Source: SYFT01 sp964471115
Lineage (GTDB): Bacteria; Acidobacteriota; Vicinamibacteria; Vicinamibacterales; SCN-69-37
Direction: 5' to 3'
Length of the DNA: 64,000 nt
Assembly (NCBI GenBank): GCA_964471115.1
Contig: CAYYFE010000003.1
Coordinates: 158,241-222,240, forward strand
The notes beneath the pieces are model-generated. The model was not told the DNA's origin. It worked only from the letters and a program-made list of their open reading frames with translations, and made no database searches. The position numbers and the translations under genes were made by a program. Below, piece by piece: positions 47,140-56,804 of this stretch. Numbering within the stretch: the first letter of the stretch is position 1; each line of letters opens with the position of its first letter.

Positions 47140-48566
47140 GCGCTGCGGTCGGGGCGACGGCCCTTCATCGCGTACAACTCATCGTCGGCGCGATCGAGCA
47201 GCGCGTCGGCCGTCTCGCCGTCGGCGGGGAAGACGGCGATGCCCATGCTGGCGGCCAGCGGCGGCGTCGCGGCGTCCGCGTCGAGCGCCGCCTGCACGCG
47301 GGCGGCCTGCGTGCGCGCGGCCGCTGCGTCACAGCCCGGCAGCAGGACGGCGAATTCGTCGCCGCCGTACCGCGCGATGAGATCGGTGACGCGGCAGGAG
47401 GCGCGCAGCACGTCGGCCAGGCGCACCAGCAGCCGGCTGCCGACGTTGTGTCCCAGTTGATCGTTGATGACCTTGAGGTTGTCGACGTCCAGCAGCAGCA
47501 GCGCGAACGGTTCGCCGGTCTGCCGCGACCGGCGGATCTGCCGATCGATCGACGTGGTCAGGTGCCGGTAGTTGGCCAGGCCGGTGAGCGGGTCGGTGAC
47601 GGCCAGCAGGTGCAGCTCGGAGTCCTGCCGATTGCGGTAGTCAATCGCGGCCGCGACGACCAGTGCCGTGAGCGTGACGGCCACCATGGCCAACTGGGCG
47701 GTGCCTGCCAGCGCGCCGAGTTCCTGGAACGCGTTCGTACCCGCGTCCCATGACCATGACATGGCCACGGCGCCCGCGCCCGCGATCGTCGCCGTTTCCC
47801 TCGCGCCGAAACGGAGGGCGGCCCAACTCAACAGAGGAAACGGCAGGATCAACGCCGCCACCAGCCGTTCGGCCGACGGCAGCCAGGGACCAAACAACAC
47901 CGCCAGCGAGAGCGCGGCGACCGCCGCCAGCGCCCAGGCTTCTCGCGCGCGTCCGTTGAACCAGGCGGCGATACCGCGTTCGGCCGGGCGCCGATCAGTG
48001 CGGCGGCGAGTGAGGGCCAGTCGCGGGCGATACAGCCACAACGTGATGGCCGGGGCGAGGGTGAGGATCGACGTCAGGTCCGTGGCCCACCAGGCCAGGC
48101 CCACGGCGTCGGCCGAGGCCACAGCGGCCGGGTGGGGAAACAGACTGATGGCGGCCACGGCGCCGAGCGCGGACAGCGGGGCGATGACCAGTGCGCTGAT
48201 GACGGCGTAGAGCATGACGTGCGCGCCGCGCTCGAACGAGCGCGGGCCGCGCGCGGCCTGTCCGATCAGCCAGCCGCCGACCAGCGCGGCGACGGCCTGC
48301 CCAAGGGCCAGCGACATCGCCGCCGGCAGCCCCAGGGTCTGCGACGCTCCTGACACGATGTGTGCGCCGAGGAGTCCGGCCGCGATGCCGGGCAGGCCGC
48401 GCGGTCCGAGGATTACGGCCCCCGCCAATGACGCCGCCGACGGCGCCCAGACGAGGTGCGCTTCGGCGTCGCCCGTGAACGGCGGTGCGCCGACCAGCCC
48501 GGACGCGGCGATGGTCGCAAACACCACCGCCTGTCCGCCGATCCCGTGAATCCACTGCCCGGACAT
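47136..48566 (-). CDS. MASE1-like membrane diguanylate cyclase
   Basis: The 476-aa protein has eight or so transmembrane helices (about residues 8-305) resembling a MASE1 sensory domain, then a short linker and a GGDEF domain (about 315-470). The active site is RYGGDEF (intact), and the product-inhibition I-site RVTD lies exactly five residues before it. It should make cyclic di-GMP from GTP with feedback inhibition. No EAL domain is attached. ATG 48566 starts at the first helix; the open frame upstream overlaps the permease gene on the other strand and is not coding. No nearby effector. Confidence 0.88.
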   Translation of the reverse strand: MSGQWIHGIGGQAVVFATIAASGLVGAPPFTGDAEAHLVWAPSAASLAGAVILGPRGLPGIAAGLLGAHIVSGASQTLGLPAAMSLALGQAVAALVGGWLIGQAARGPRSFERGAHVMLYAVISALVIAPLSALGAVAAISLFPHPAAVASADAVGLAWWATDLTSILTLAPAITLWLYRPRLALTRRRTDRRPAERGIAAWFNGRAREAWALAAVAALSLAVLFGPWLPSAERLVAALILPFPLLSWAALRFGARETATIAGAGAVAMSWSWDAGTNAFQELGALAGTAQLAMVAVTLTALVVAAAIDYRNRQDSELHLLAVTDPLTGLANYRHLTTSIDRQIRRSRQTGEPFALLLLDVDNLKVINDQLGHNVGSRLLVRLADVLRASCRVTDLIARYGGDEFAVLLPGCDAAAARTQAARVQAALDADAATPPLAASMGIAVFPADGETADALLDRADDELYAMKGRRPDRSA

Positions 48567-48630
48567 GAACAGGTAAGTGTAATCCGGGCGTGACGGTCGT
48601 ACCCAACGCCCGTCAGGGGGCCGTCGTCCA

Positions 48631-51147
48631 ATGGCCATGCTGTCCGGATTCGTCAGTGACGTCCGCCTGGTCTGCCGCGGGCTGCGCGCCAGCCGGGTGT
48701 TCACCCTGGTGGCGGTGAGTTCCCTGGCGATCGGCATTGGCGCCAACGCCGCGATCTTCTCAGTGATTCGCACGCTGCTGCTGGATGAACTCGCCGTGCC
48801 GGCGCCGCGCGAACTGTCATTGGTGTACTGGCACCTGCCGGGTGACATTCGCATCTCGCAGATGAACTCCAGCGGCGGGACCGATCCGGCCACCGGCGCG
48901 AGCCTCCGCAGCAACGTCACGTATCCGCTCTCACGCCGGTTGATCGACGCCGCGCCGCCCGGCGTCGCGGCGTTTGGCTACAACTTCCTGCGTGACGTGA
49001 CGGTGGCGTTCGACGATCGCATCGCGACGCTGGTGGGCGGGTTGGTCGCCGATGAGGGGTACTTCCGCGTGCTGTCACCCCGCATGCATCTGGGTCGGCC
49101 GATTCTTCCCGACGACGAACGCGACGATGCGCCGCCGGTGGCGGTGCTGAGTTATCCACTGTTTCTGCGTCTCTTCGGCGGCGACCAGAGTGCACTGGGG
49201 CGCACGGTGCGCGTCAACGGCGTCACCGCGCACATCATCGGGGTGACCGCGCCGGAGTTCCGTGGGCTGTCGAAAGGCGGGTTCTTTCCGCAGACGGAAA
49301 TCACGGTGCCGCTGCGGCTGATGCCGCGCCTGTACCCGGACGCGGGTGGTGGGGAACCTCTGCTGACCACCGAGCGGACGTTTTGGGTCCGTGTGATGGC
49401 GCGATTCACCGGCGGCGCCGGTCGCGATCAGGCGATCGAGCGATGGTCGGCCGCGTTGTGGGGGCAGATCGCGCCGATGGTGACCGGCAACACGACACCG
49501 GCCCGGGTCGTGTTGCTCGACGGCCGGCGCGGGCTCGATCAGACGCGACCGGAGACCCGGCGTCTCCTCTACATCCTGATGGGCGTGGTCGCGGTGGTCC
49601 TGCTCCTGGCGTGTGTCAACCTGGCGTCGCTGATGCTGGCGCGTGGTGCGGCCCGGCTGCGCGAGCTGCACTTGAGACGCGCGCTGGGCGCCAGCCGCTG
49701 GCGCCTGATCCGCGCCCAGCTCATCGAAGGCGCGCTGCTCGCGTTCGCGGGATGCGCGGGTGGCCTGCTGCTGACGTTCTGGAGTCGAGCGGCGATGACG
49801 ACACTGCTCACCTCGGGCCTTGGGACCGCGCCGCTGTCGCGGCAACCACTCGAAGTCTCCGTTGATGGCGTCCTCATGGCCGGCACCCTCGCTCTCAGTG
49901 TGCTGGTCACCGTGGTGTTCAGCCTGCTTCCCGCCCTCAGGCTGTCGCGCGCCACGACCCACGACCTGAAGCACCAGGTCACCGGCGCCGAGACGCCGAA
50001 GCTGACACTGGGCCGGGTCATGGTGGCCGTGCAGGTGGCCATCACGCTGCCGCTCTTGGTGGGGGCGGTGTTGTTTCTGCGGACGATGGCGAACCTGACC
50101 GCGGTCGATCTGGGTTTTGATCCGGCGGGGATCGCGTACTTCAAGATCAATCCCGCCACGGTGGCGCCGACGCCGGAGGGGCAGGCGCTGGTGTATCAGC
50201 AGGTCGTGGAAGCGGTCCGGCGCGTGCCGGGCGTCCGCGCGGCGACCCTGGTCGAGAACGCGCTGTTGAGCGGGATCACGTCCAACACCGGCATCGAGAT
50301 CGACGGCCGTCGCGTGAGTCTGTACATCAATGCCGTCGGGCCGGACTATCTCGACACGATTGGCGTGCGTCTGCTGGCCGGGCGGGTGCCCGGTCATCAG
50401 GACGGACCCGGCCGGCCGCGGGTGGCGGCCATCAACGAGACGGGTGCCCGCGCGCTCTTCGGCGACGGCCCGGCCCTGGGCCGTGTGATCCCGTTCAGTT
50501 CGTACTCGATCGAAGTGGTGGGCATCGTGGCCGACACGTTGTACGACCAGCCCCGCGCGCCCGTCCGGCCGACGTTGTTCCCCTCCGCGCTGCAGCGGCC
50601 CGGCTACAACGGGCACCACGTGGTCGTGCGCAGCGGGGTGCCGGCGGCCTCGCTGGAGCCGCTGCTGCGCGACGCGGTCGCCGGGGTGTCGCGTGACCTG
50701 CCGGTGCCCGAGATCAAGACGCAGCTGGCGCAGGTGCGCGACCTGACCATGCGCGAGCGGGTCCTGACGCAGGTGCTCACCGCGTTCGGCGCGTTCGCGG
50801 TGTTGCTGGCCTGCATCGGCCTGAACGGCGTGACGGCGTATGCGGTCGCGAGACGGACCAGTGAGATCGGTGTGCGCATGGCGCTGGGCGCCACGCCGGG
50901 CGCCGTGCGATGGATGATCCTGCGCCAGGTGGGGAGGCTCACGATCGCGGGGCTCGTCGTCGGCCTGCCGCTGGCGTGGTGGACCGGGCCGTTGTTCGGA
51001 TCGCTGCTGTTCCAGGTGTCGCCGACCGACCCGCGGGTCTTTGCCGCTGCGGCGGTGGCCCTGATGGCCGTCGCGCTGGCGGCGGCGTGGTGGCCCGCCC
51101 GCCGCGCCGCCCGGCTCGACCCGCTGCGCGCGCTGCGCAGTGAGTAA
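48631..51147 (+). CDS. orphan ADOP-type MacB/FtsX permease
   Basis: An 838-aa protein with two MacB-like periplasmic domains and two FtsX permease domains. There is a first helix at FTLVAVSSLAIGIGANAAIFSVI (about 25-47), three helices around 305-430, and three at the C-terminus (about 715-830). This duplicated single-chain layout is that of the 'acidobacterial duplicated orphan permease' family, which occurs without a cognate ATPase gene; none is adjacent here. Such proteins resemble MacB-type mechanotransmission exporters, but their substrates are unknown. ATG 48631 follows CAGGGGG; ATG 48637 is an alternative. Confidence 0.9.
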   Translation: MAMLSGFVSDVRLVCRGLRASRVFTLVAVSSLAIGIGANAAIFSVIRTLLLDELAVPAPRELSLVYWHLPGDIRISQMNSSGGTDPATGASLRSNVTYPLSRRLIDAAPPGVAAFGYNFLRDVTVAFDDRIATLVGGLVADEGYFRVLSPRMHLGRPILPDDERDDAPPVAVLSYPLFLRLFGGDQSALGRTVRVNGVTAHIIGVTAPEFRGLSKGGFFPQTEITVPLRLMPRLYPDAGGGEPLLTTERTFWVRVMARFTGGAGRDQAIERWSAALWGQIAPMVTGNTTPARVVLLDGRRGLDQTRPETRRLLYILMGVVAVVLLLACVNLASLMLARGAARLRELHLRRALGASRWRLIRAQLIEGALLAFAGCAGGLLLTFWSRAAMTTLLTSGLGTAPLSRQPLEVSVDGVLMAGTLALSVLVTVVFSLLPALRLSRATTHDLKHQVTGAETPKLTLGRVMVAVQVAITLPLLVGAVLFLRTMANLTAVDLGFDPAGIAYFKINPATVAPTPEGQALVYQQVVEAVRRVPGVRAATLVENALLSGITSNTGIEIDGRRVSLYINAVGPDYLDTIGVRLLAGRVPGHQDGPGRPRVAAINETGARALFGDGPALGRVIPFSSYSIEVVGIVADTLYDQPRAPVRPTLFPSALQRPGYNGHHVVVRSGVPAASLEPLLRDAVAGVSRDLPVPEIKTQLAQVRDLTMRERVLTQVLTAFGAFAVLLACIGLNGVTAYAVARRTSEIGVRMALGATPGAVRWMILRQVGRLTIAGLVVGLPLAWWTGPLFGSLLFQVSPTDPRVFAAAAVALMAVALAAAWWPARRAARLDPLRALRSE

Positions 51148-51224
51148 GTGACCACTCACGGCCAAAACCGCGCCTGACACGTCTAATCCTGGGCCAGCCA
51201 ATGAGCCTGTGACAGGGAGAAGTC

Positions 51225-52079
51225 ATGCGCCGAGTGAGTCTGTTCGTCTTGTGTGCGCCACTCATGCTGGGGATGGCCGCCTTCGCGGGCCAGGGTCGTC
51301 AGCTGCTCGTCACTGTGCTCGACAAAGACGATGTCGCGCTCACTGAGTTGACGCCAACCGACGTCACTGTGTTTGAGGATGGTGCCGCACGGACGGTCAC
51401 CGCGGTCGAACGGTCGACCGATCCGCTGGCGGTCGTGCTGCTGATTGATACGGGGAAGTCGCCAATCGGCACGACCGAGCCCACACGTGACGTGCGAACG
51501 GCCGTCACGACCTTCGTCAAGACGGTGTTTGCGTCTGGCGCGCCGGTGGAGATGGCGATCATGGAATACGCCGGGGCCGGCACGATGCTGCGCGGCTACA
51601 CGCAGAAACTCGAGGACGTCGAACGGGTCGCGTCGCGGCTGGTGCCCAGTCAGCGGTCCAACACCGTGTTGCTCGAGACGCTGCCGGATGCCGCGCGTGA
51701 CATCGCCAAGCGGCCGGCGCTGCGGCGCGCGATCGTCGTGCTCGATCGCGGCAGCATGGAGACCGGCCGGGTCGAGCAGCAACGTGTCCTGTCGGCGATC
51801 GCCAAGTCGGGCGCGTCCATCTGGGCGGTCACCGTGCAGTCGGCGCAGGCGTCGTCTCCGGTCAAGGAGGTCGTGCTGGACGAACTGACCCAGGACACCG
51901 GCGGCCGGCGGCTCAGCGCGGTCTCGCCCGCGGCCCTGGAAGGCCTGATGAAGAAGGTCGCCGATGCGCTGGTGTCGCAGTACGTGGTGACGTACACGTC
52001 GGGCGGAGGCACGCCGAAGTCCGTGGTGCCGGCCGGGACCAAGGGCGTGCGGTACCTTCGCGCCCCCGTGATTCGCTGA
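51225..52079 (+). CDS. secreted VWFA-related acidobacterial domain protein
   Basis: A 284-aa protein with a signal peptide (FVLCAPLMLGMAAFAG) and a von Willebrand A-like domain. The opening LLVTVLDKDDVALTELTPTDVTVFEDG and the later VVLLIDTGKSP / IVVLDRGSM strands match the family expanded in Acidobacteriota. The MIDAS sequence DTGKS departs from canonical DxSxS (Gly replaces the first Ser), so metal-dependent binding may be weakened. GGGAGAAG precedes the ATG at 51225. Function unknown; surface protein-protein binding is likely. Confidence 0.82.
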   Translation: MRRVSLFVLCAPLMLGMAAFAGQGRQLLVTVLDKDDVALTELTPTDVTVFEDGAARTVTAVERSTDPLAVVLLIDTGKSPIGTTEPTRDVRTAVTTFVKTVFASGAPVEMAIMEYAGAGTMLRGYTQKLEDVERVASRLVPSQRSNTVLLETLPDAARDIAKRPALRRAIVVLDRGSMETGRVEQQRVLSAIAKSGASIWAVTVQSAQASSPVKEVVLDELTQDTGGRRLSAVSPAALEGLMKKVADALVSQYVVTYTSGGGTPKSVVPAGTKGVRYLRAPVIR

Positions 52080-52143
52080 GGGTGGCCCGGCGCCCGCCCG
52101 GCTGTCTCCCTTCGAACAGCGGATTCGAGTAGCGTGAGGGGCC

Positions 52144-53073
52144 ATGTGGAGTCGGGTTTCCGTGTGGCTCGGCATTGGCGTGGCGACGACCCTTGCGGCC
52201 GCCGCGCCGCAGGCGTTGCCGGCGCGGATCGACGCCCATGTCGCGCGCGACGCTGCGGCGCTCATCGACATCCGCCGTGACCTGCACCGGCACCCCGAGT
52301 TGTCGGGGCAGGAGTCACGGACGGCCGGGGTCATCGCCGGCGCGTTGCGCGCGCTGGGACTGGACGTGACCACCGGCGTCGGCGGCCACGGCGTCGTCGG
52401 GCTGTTGCGGGGCGGGCGCCCGGGCCCGCTGGTCGCCTATCGCGCCGACATGGATGCCGTGCGGTCCACGGCGCCCGATCCGGTCGAGTTCGCGTCGGTG
52501 GTGCCGGGCGTCCGGCACATCTGTGGCCACGACCTGCACATGACCGTCGCGATCGGCCTGGCGCGAGCGCTTGCGGCGGTCCGCGGCGACCTGGCCGGCC
52601 GTGTGTTGTTCGTGTTCCAGCCGGCGGAAGAGCGGGCGACCGGCGCCCGGGCCATGCTCGAGGCGGGCCTGTTCAACCGCGAGCGGCCGGCCGTGATCTT
52701 CGGCCTGCACACGGCGCCGTTTGCGACGGGCCTCATTGCTTCGACCGCGGGCCGGATGATGCACGCCAATGCGATCGCGCCGGGCGTGGTCAACGATGAG
52801 GTGCGGTTCCGCCGCGCCCGCACGGCGCTGATCGCGCACCTCGGTGACGCGGCGTACTTCGAACTTGCCGAACCGCCGCCCGGCTTCAGCGAGGACTTCG
52901 GCGAGTTCCAGAAGGTGGTGCCCGGCGTGTTCTTCTTCCTGGGCGCCTCCAACGACGCGCGAGGGGTGCGGGCGATGCCCCACGACCCGGCGTTTGCAAT
53001 TGATGAAGCCGCCATTGCGTTCGGCGTACGGGCGATGGCGGCGGTGGTCCTCGAGGCGCTCAAAGCGCCCTGA
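52144..53073 (+). CDS. M20-type peptidase/amidohydrolase lacking the lid domain
   Basis: A 309-aa secreted member of the M20 (HipO/AbgB-like) family with a signal peptide (residues 1-22). The catalytic domain is present: RRDLHRHPELSGQE, the metal-site motifs ADMDA, CGHDLHM, QPAEE and GLHTAP, and the C-terminal PHDPAF histidine. Family members have about 390-430 residues because a dimerisation/lid domain of about 100 residues is inserted after the GLHTAP region; here only a short stretch (TAGRMMHANAIAPG) bridges to the second half. The join is in frame, so this is either a natural single-domain form or a deletion derivative. Its end overlaps the convergent plsC-like gene. Confidence 0.75.
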   Translation: MWSRVSVWLGIGVATTLAAAAPQALPARIDAHVARDAAALIDIRRDLHRHPELSGQESRTAGVIAGALRALGLDVTTGVGGHGVVGLLRGGRPGPLVAYRADMDAVRSTAPDPVEFASVVPGVRHICGHDLHMTVAIGLARALAAVRGDLAGRVLFVFQPAEERATGARAMLEAGLFNRERPAVIFGLHTAPFATGLIASTAGRMMHANAIAPGVVNDEVRFRRARTALIAHLGDAAYFELAEPPPGFSEDFGEFQKVVPGVFFFLGASNDARGVRAMPHDPAFAIDEAAIAFGVRAMAAVVLEALKAP

Positions 53074-53740
53074 CGGCCGCCTCAATCCGCGCGGTGAACG
53101 CCTGCGCGTCGTCGTCACCGGGCGTCAGTGGCGCGCCGAAGGCGACGCGTACGCGGCCGCGTCGCGGAATCCGCTTGCCGCGCGGGAAGACGTAGTCCAG
53201 CCCCTCGATCCGGATGGGCACCACCGGCAGGTCGAGGTCGATGGCCAGCACCCCGACGCCGCGTTTGAAGGTGTCGATCGAGCCGTCGTCGACGCGGCGC
53301 CCTTCGGGGTAGATCAGGATGGAATACCCCTCGTCGACCACCTCACGCATGTAGCGGAACGCGCCGCGCGGGTTGCTGCGCTGCGGCAGCGGGAACGCGT
53401 TGAAGCAGAGACACGCGGCGTGGAACGCGAGGCCGCTCGCCAGACGCGCGGGCCAGGGGGCGGGCGTCAGGCCGAACCACGCGGCGAAAAATTCGCGGGC
53501 CATCGCCGGCGCCACCTGATGGCGGCGATGGGGCGGCAGCGCCGCGTAGATCGCCGGCGTGTCCATGTGGCTCTGATGGTTCGCCGCATACACGACCGGC
53601 GTCGTCAGTCCCTCCACGTGCGCTCGGCCCTCGACGCGCAGGCGCATGACCCACTCGAGCGGCGGCAGGATCCACGTGGCGAGGCTGGCCCGGCGCACCA
53701 CGCGCGCCACCGGCGTTCGCGACCACCGGGGAAATGACAT
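53060..53740 (-). CDS. 1-acyl-glycerol-3-phosphate acyltransferase family protein
   Basis: A 226-aa PlsC-like membrane acyltransferase. Motif I HQSHMD (HX4D catalytic pair, within AANHQSHMDTPAIY), motif II around RSNPRGAFRYM, motif III YPEGRR, and the final VVPIRIEG block are all present. It transfers an acyl chain to lysophosphatidate or a related lysolipid. The length is normal. Its 3' end overlaps the M20 gene by 14 nt tail to tail. Substrate (phospholipid or ornithine-lipid type) cannot be decided. Confidence 0.88.
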   Translation of the reverse strand: MSFPRWSRTPVARVVRRASLATWILPPLEWVMRLRVEGRAHVEGLTTPVVYAANHQSHMDTPAIYAALPPHRRHQVAPAMAREFFAAWFGLTPAPWPARLASGLAFHAACLCFNAFPLPQRSNPRGAFRYMREVVDEGYSILIYPEGRRVDDGSIDTFKRGVGVLAIDLDLPVVPIRIEGLDYVFPRGKRIPRRGRVRVAFGAPLTPGDDDAQAFTARIEAAVRAL

Positions 53741-53806
53741 CCGAGGCCGGATCGTACTCCGTTTTCCTTGACAGGATCCGCAACGGCCTCCTACCCTTCG
53801 GTCACC

Positions 53807-55108
53807 ATGTATTCACAGAGCGACGCGAAAGCCATCGCCGACAAGGTCTTCAACATGGCGCAGGGCTGGGACGCGCAGGTGGAACTCACCGGCGCCGAAC
53901 GGTCGGGCACCCGTTGGGCCAACTCGACGATCACCACCAACCTGATCCAGTACGACCGCCAGCTGACCGTCACCGTTCGGCAGGGCGGCCGTACGGGCAA
54001 CGCGTTCACTCGTGATTTCTCCGACACCGGACTGCGTGAGGCGGTCAACGAGGCGATCACCGCCGCCAAGGCCGCGACGCCCAACGACAACCTGCCCGAG
54101 TGGCTGGGCCCGCAGGACTACATCCCGATGGATGCCGCGCTGCCGTCGGGGGTCAACTTCGGCCCCCTCGAGCGCGCGACGATGGTGAAGGCCAGCCTGG
54201 ATGTGAACGAGAAGCGCGGCACGGTGGGGTCGGGCTACATCCCGAAGACCGACCAGGCGGATCTGACGGCGAACACCAAGGGCCTCTTCGCGTTTTACCG
54301 GTTCGCCGAGACGGCGTTCATCCTGACGTGCCGCATGCCTGACGGCAGCGGGTCGGGCTGGGCCGGCACCACCGGCATCAAGGACCCGCGTGTCATCGAT
54401 CCGGTGGCGCTCACCGAGGTGGCGTCCGAGAAGGCGGTGAAGAGCCGCAACGCCAAGGCGCTGGAGCCCGGACGGTACACGGTCATCCTGGAGCCGCGCG
54501 CCCACGCGCGGTTTCTGTCGCTGGTGGCGCCGGTGTTCAACGCCGGCGGCAATCTGGCATTCATGCAGGGCAAGAACCCGGGCGACAAGATCTTCAGCGA
54601 CCTGGTCACGTTCCGCAGCGACATCGGCAACCAGACGCTGCGGCAGTCCACGATGCTGCCGAACCTCACGCCGGCGCGCCCGGTGACGTGGCTCGAGAAG
54701 GGCGTGCTGCGCAACCGCGCCGGCGGTCCTGACGGCCCGCCGGCCAGCTTCAACATGAGCCTGGTGATGGACGGCTCGGACCTGTCGCTGCAGGACATGA
54801 TCAAGCAGACCCGCCGCGGCCTGCTGGTGACGTTCCTCTGGTACATCCGGAACGTCGACAACGCGATTCTGCTCAACACGGGGATGACGCGCGACGGGCT
54901 GTTCCTGATCGAGAACGGCGAAATCACGATGCCGGTGCAGAACTTCCGGTGGAACATGTCGCCGCTGGTTGGCTACAACAACGTCTCGCTGGTCGGTAAA
55001 CCCGTACCCATGCATCTGGGCGAGTCGTACGACGGGTCCGGATCCGCGATGGTGCCGCCGGTGCGGATCGAAGACTTCTACATGACCTCCGTTTCTCCCG
55101 CAGTGTAG
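53807..55108 (+). CDS. TldE/PmbA-like protein
   Basis: A 433-aa member of the TldD/PmbA (U62) family lacking the metal-binding HExxxH, as expected for the TldE/PmbA partner. It has the N-terminal ASSLDVNEK-type region (MVKASLDVNEK), a middle EPGRYTVILEPRA strand and the C-terminal GLFLIENGEI and RIEDFYM parts. In other bacteria TldD and TldE form a heterodimer that degrades unfolded peptides and cuts leader peptides of modified peptides. ATG 53807 begins a cytoplasmic-looking N-terminus without a signal, unlike its TldD partner next door. The two genes are 11 nt apart. Confidence 0.82.
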   Translation: MYSQSDAKAIADKVFNMAQGWDAQVELTGAERSGTRWANSTITTNLIQYDRQLTVTVRQGGRTGNAFTRDFSDTGLREAVNEAITAAKAATPNDNLPEWLGPQDYIPMDAALPSGVNFGPLERATMVKASLDVNEKRGTVGSGYIPKTDQADLTANTKGLFAFYRFAETAFILTCRMPDGSGSGWAGTTGIKDPRVIDPVALTEVASEKAVKSRNAKALEPGRYTVILEPRAHARFLSLVAPVFNAGGNLAFMQGKNPGDKIFSDLVTFRSDIGNQTLRQSTMLPNLTPARPVTWLEKGVLRNRAGGPDGPPASFNMSLVMDGSDLSLQDMIKQTRRGLLVTFLWYIRNVDNAILLNTGMTRDGLFLIENGEITMPVQNFRWNMSPLVGYNNVSLVGKPVPMHLGESYDGSGSAMVPPVRIEDFYMTSVSPAV

Positions 55109-55119
55109 GTAACGACATC

Positions 55120-56799
55120 ATGGCCACTTCACGACGATATTTCCTCAAGGCTGCCGCCGCGTCCGGCATCGTCCTGTATTCGAGCGATTTGATTGCCGAC
55201 CTGCTGGCGCAGTCACCCGGGCGCGCGTTGCAGTCGCGATTCAAGGGACTGGCCGACATCGCGCTGGACGAGTGCCGCAAGGCCGGCTGTTCCTACTACG
55301 ACATTCGCTTCACGCGCACGATGGCGTTGCCGGGCGTGATCGCGTCGGCCGGCTCGGCGGCCGGCGGCGGCGGCCGCTTCGGCGGCGCGGGACGTGGCGG
55401 GGGTGGTGGCGGCGGACGCGGCGGCGGTGGCTTCGGCGGCCGCGGCGGCGGCCAGGCCGGGCCGCCCAACGATCCCGATGGCACGCCGCGCGCGGCCGGC
55501 TTCGGCGTACGCGTGATTCACGGGGGCGTCTGGGGCTTCGCCAGCAGTCCCATCGTGACCGAGGACGAAATTCGCCGCATCGCGCGCCTGGCAATCGAGG
55601 TCGCGCGCGCCAGCGCCATTGCCAAGAAGACGGACGTCCGGCTGGCGCCCGTGCCCGCGTACCAGACCTACTGGCGCACCGAAATGGCCGTCGACCCGAC
55701 CACGATGAGTCAGGACGCCAAGCAGCAGGCGCTGCAGTCCATCGTGGACCTCGCCGTCAAGAGCAGCGGCGTGGTCGCCGCCAACGCGTCCGCCAGCTTC
55801 AACACCGAGTGGAAGTATCTGGCGACGTCGGAAGGGTCGTACATCGAGCAGGAGCTGCTCAGCACGACCGGCAACTTCACGGTGACCTCGCGGCGTGGCG
55901 AGACCACCGCCACACGGTCGCTCGGCATTCCCGGCGGCATGGGTGGATGGGAACTGGTCGAGACCGATCGCATGCGGTCCAGCGTCGATCGCCTGGTGGA
56001 AGAAGCGCAGGAGATCGCGGCCGCCACGCCCATTACTCCCGGCGTGCGCGACCTGATCCTGACGCCGTCACACATGGCGCTGACCATTCACGAGATCATC
56101 GCGCACCCCACCGAACTCGACCGCATCGTCGGCTACGAAGCCAATTACGCCGGCACGAGCTTCATCACCGTGCCGACCATCGGCAAGCTGAAGTACGGAT
56201 CGAAGCTGCTCAACGTGACGGGCGACAAGGTCAAGCCGGGCGGCCGCGCGACCGTCGGGTACGACGATGACGGCGTGAAGACGTCGGTGTTTCCGATCGT
56301 GCGCGACGGCATCCTCGTGGGCGTGTCGAGCAACCGCGAGACCGCGCACTTCATCGGCGACAAGGAAAGCCGGGGGTGCACGCAGGCCAGTTCGTGGCGC
56401 GACTATCCCTTCCTGCGCATGCCGAACGTGCACATCGATCCGGGGCCGAAGGGGTCGCCGACGCCGGAAGAGATCATCGCCGACACCAAGGACGGCGTGC
56501 TCATCGACGGGTCGGGCAGCTTCTCGATTGACCAGCAGCGGTACAACGGCCAGTTCGGCGGCCAGGCGTTCTGGGAAATCAAGAACGGCAAGAAGACACG
56601 CGCGGTGACCAACGTCACCTACAACGCGATCACGACGGAGTTCTTCGCCAACCTCGACGCGGTGTCGGGCGAGGAGTCGTGGCAGCAGTTCGGCGTGGGT
56701 GGTGACGCGAAAGGCCAGCCCACGCAGGGGCAGGCCGTGTCGCACGGCTCGCCGTGGTTGCGCGTGCGCCGCATCATGGTGGGCGCGGCGTTCCAATAG
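55120..56799 (+). CDS. TldD-like metallopeptidase with Tat-like signal
   Basis: A 559-aa TldD-family protein whose catalytic HExxxH reads HEIIAH (324-329) in a TIHEIIAHPTELDR context. It starts with an SRRYFLK twin-arginine motif and a hydrophobic stretch (residues 4-30), so it is probably exported folded through Tat; classical TldD is cytoplasmic. A pure Gly/Arg low-complexity loop (about 82-112) interrupts the first domain. Length is about 80-100 residues more than typical TldD because of the signal and the loop. Follows the TldE-like gene by 11 nt and precedes an M29-like gene by 5 nt. Confidence 0.82.
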   Translation: MATSRRYFLKAAAASGIVLYSSDLIADLLAQSPGRALQSRFKGLADIALDECRKAGCSYYDIRFTRTMALPGVIASAGSAAGGGGRFGGAGRGGGGGGGRGGGGFGGRGGGQAGPPNDPDGTPRAAGFGVRVIHGGVWGFASSPIVTEDEIRRIARLAIEVARASAIAKKTDVRLAPVPAYQTYWRTEMAVDPTTMSQDAKQQALQSIVDLAVKSSGVVAANASASFNTEWKYLATSEGSYIEQELLSTTGNFTVTSRRGETTATRSLGIPGGMGGWELVETDRMRSSVDRLVEEAQEIAAATPITPGVRDLILTPSHMALTIHEIIAHPTELDRIVGYEANYAGTSFITVPTIGKLKYGSKLLNVTGDKVKPGGRATVGYDDDGVKTSVFPIVRDGILVGVSSNRETAHFIGDKESRGCTQASSWRDYPFLRMPNVHIDPGPKGSPTPEEIIADTKDGVLIDGSGSFSIDQQRYNGQFGGQAFWEIKNGKKTRAVTNVTYNAITTEFFANLDAVSGEESWQQFGVGGDAKGQPTQGQAVSHGSPWLRVRRIMVGAAFQ

Positions 56800-56804
56800 C
56801 GGCG

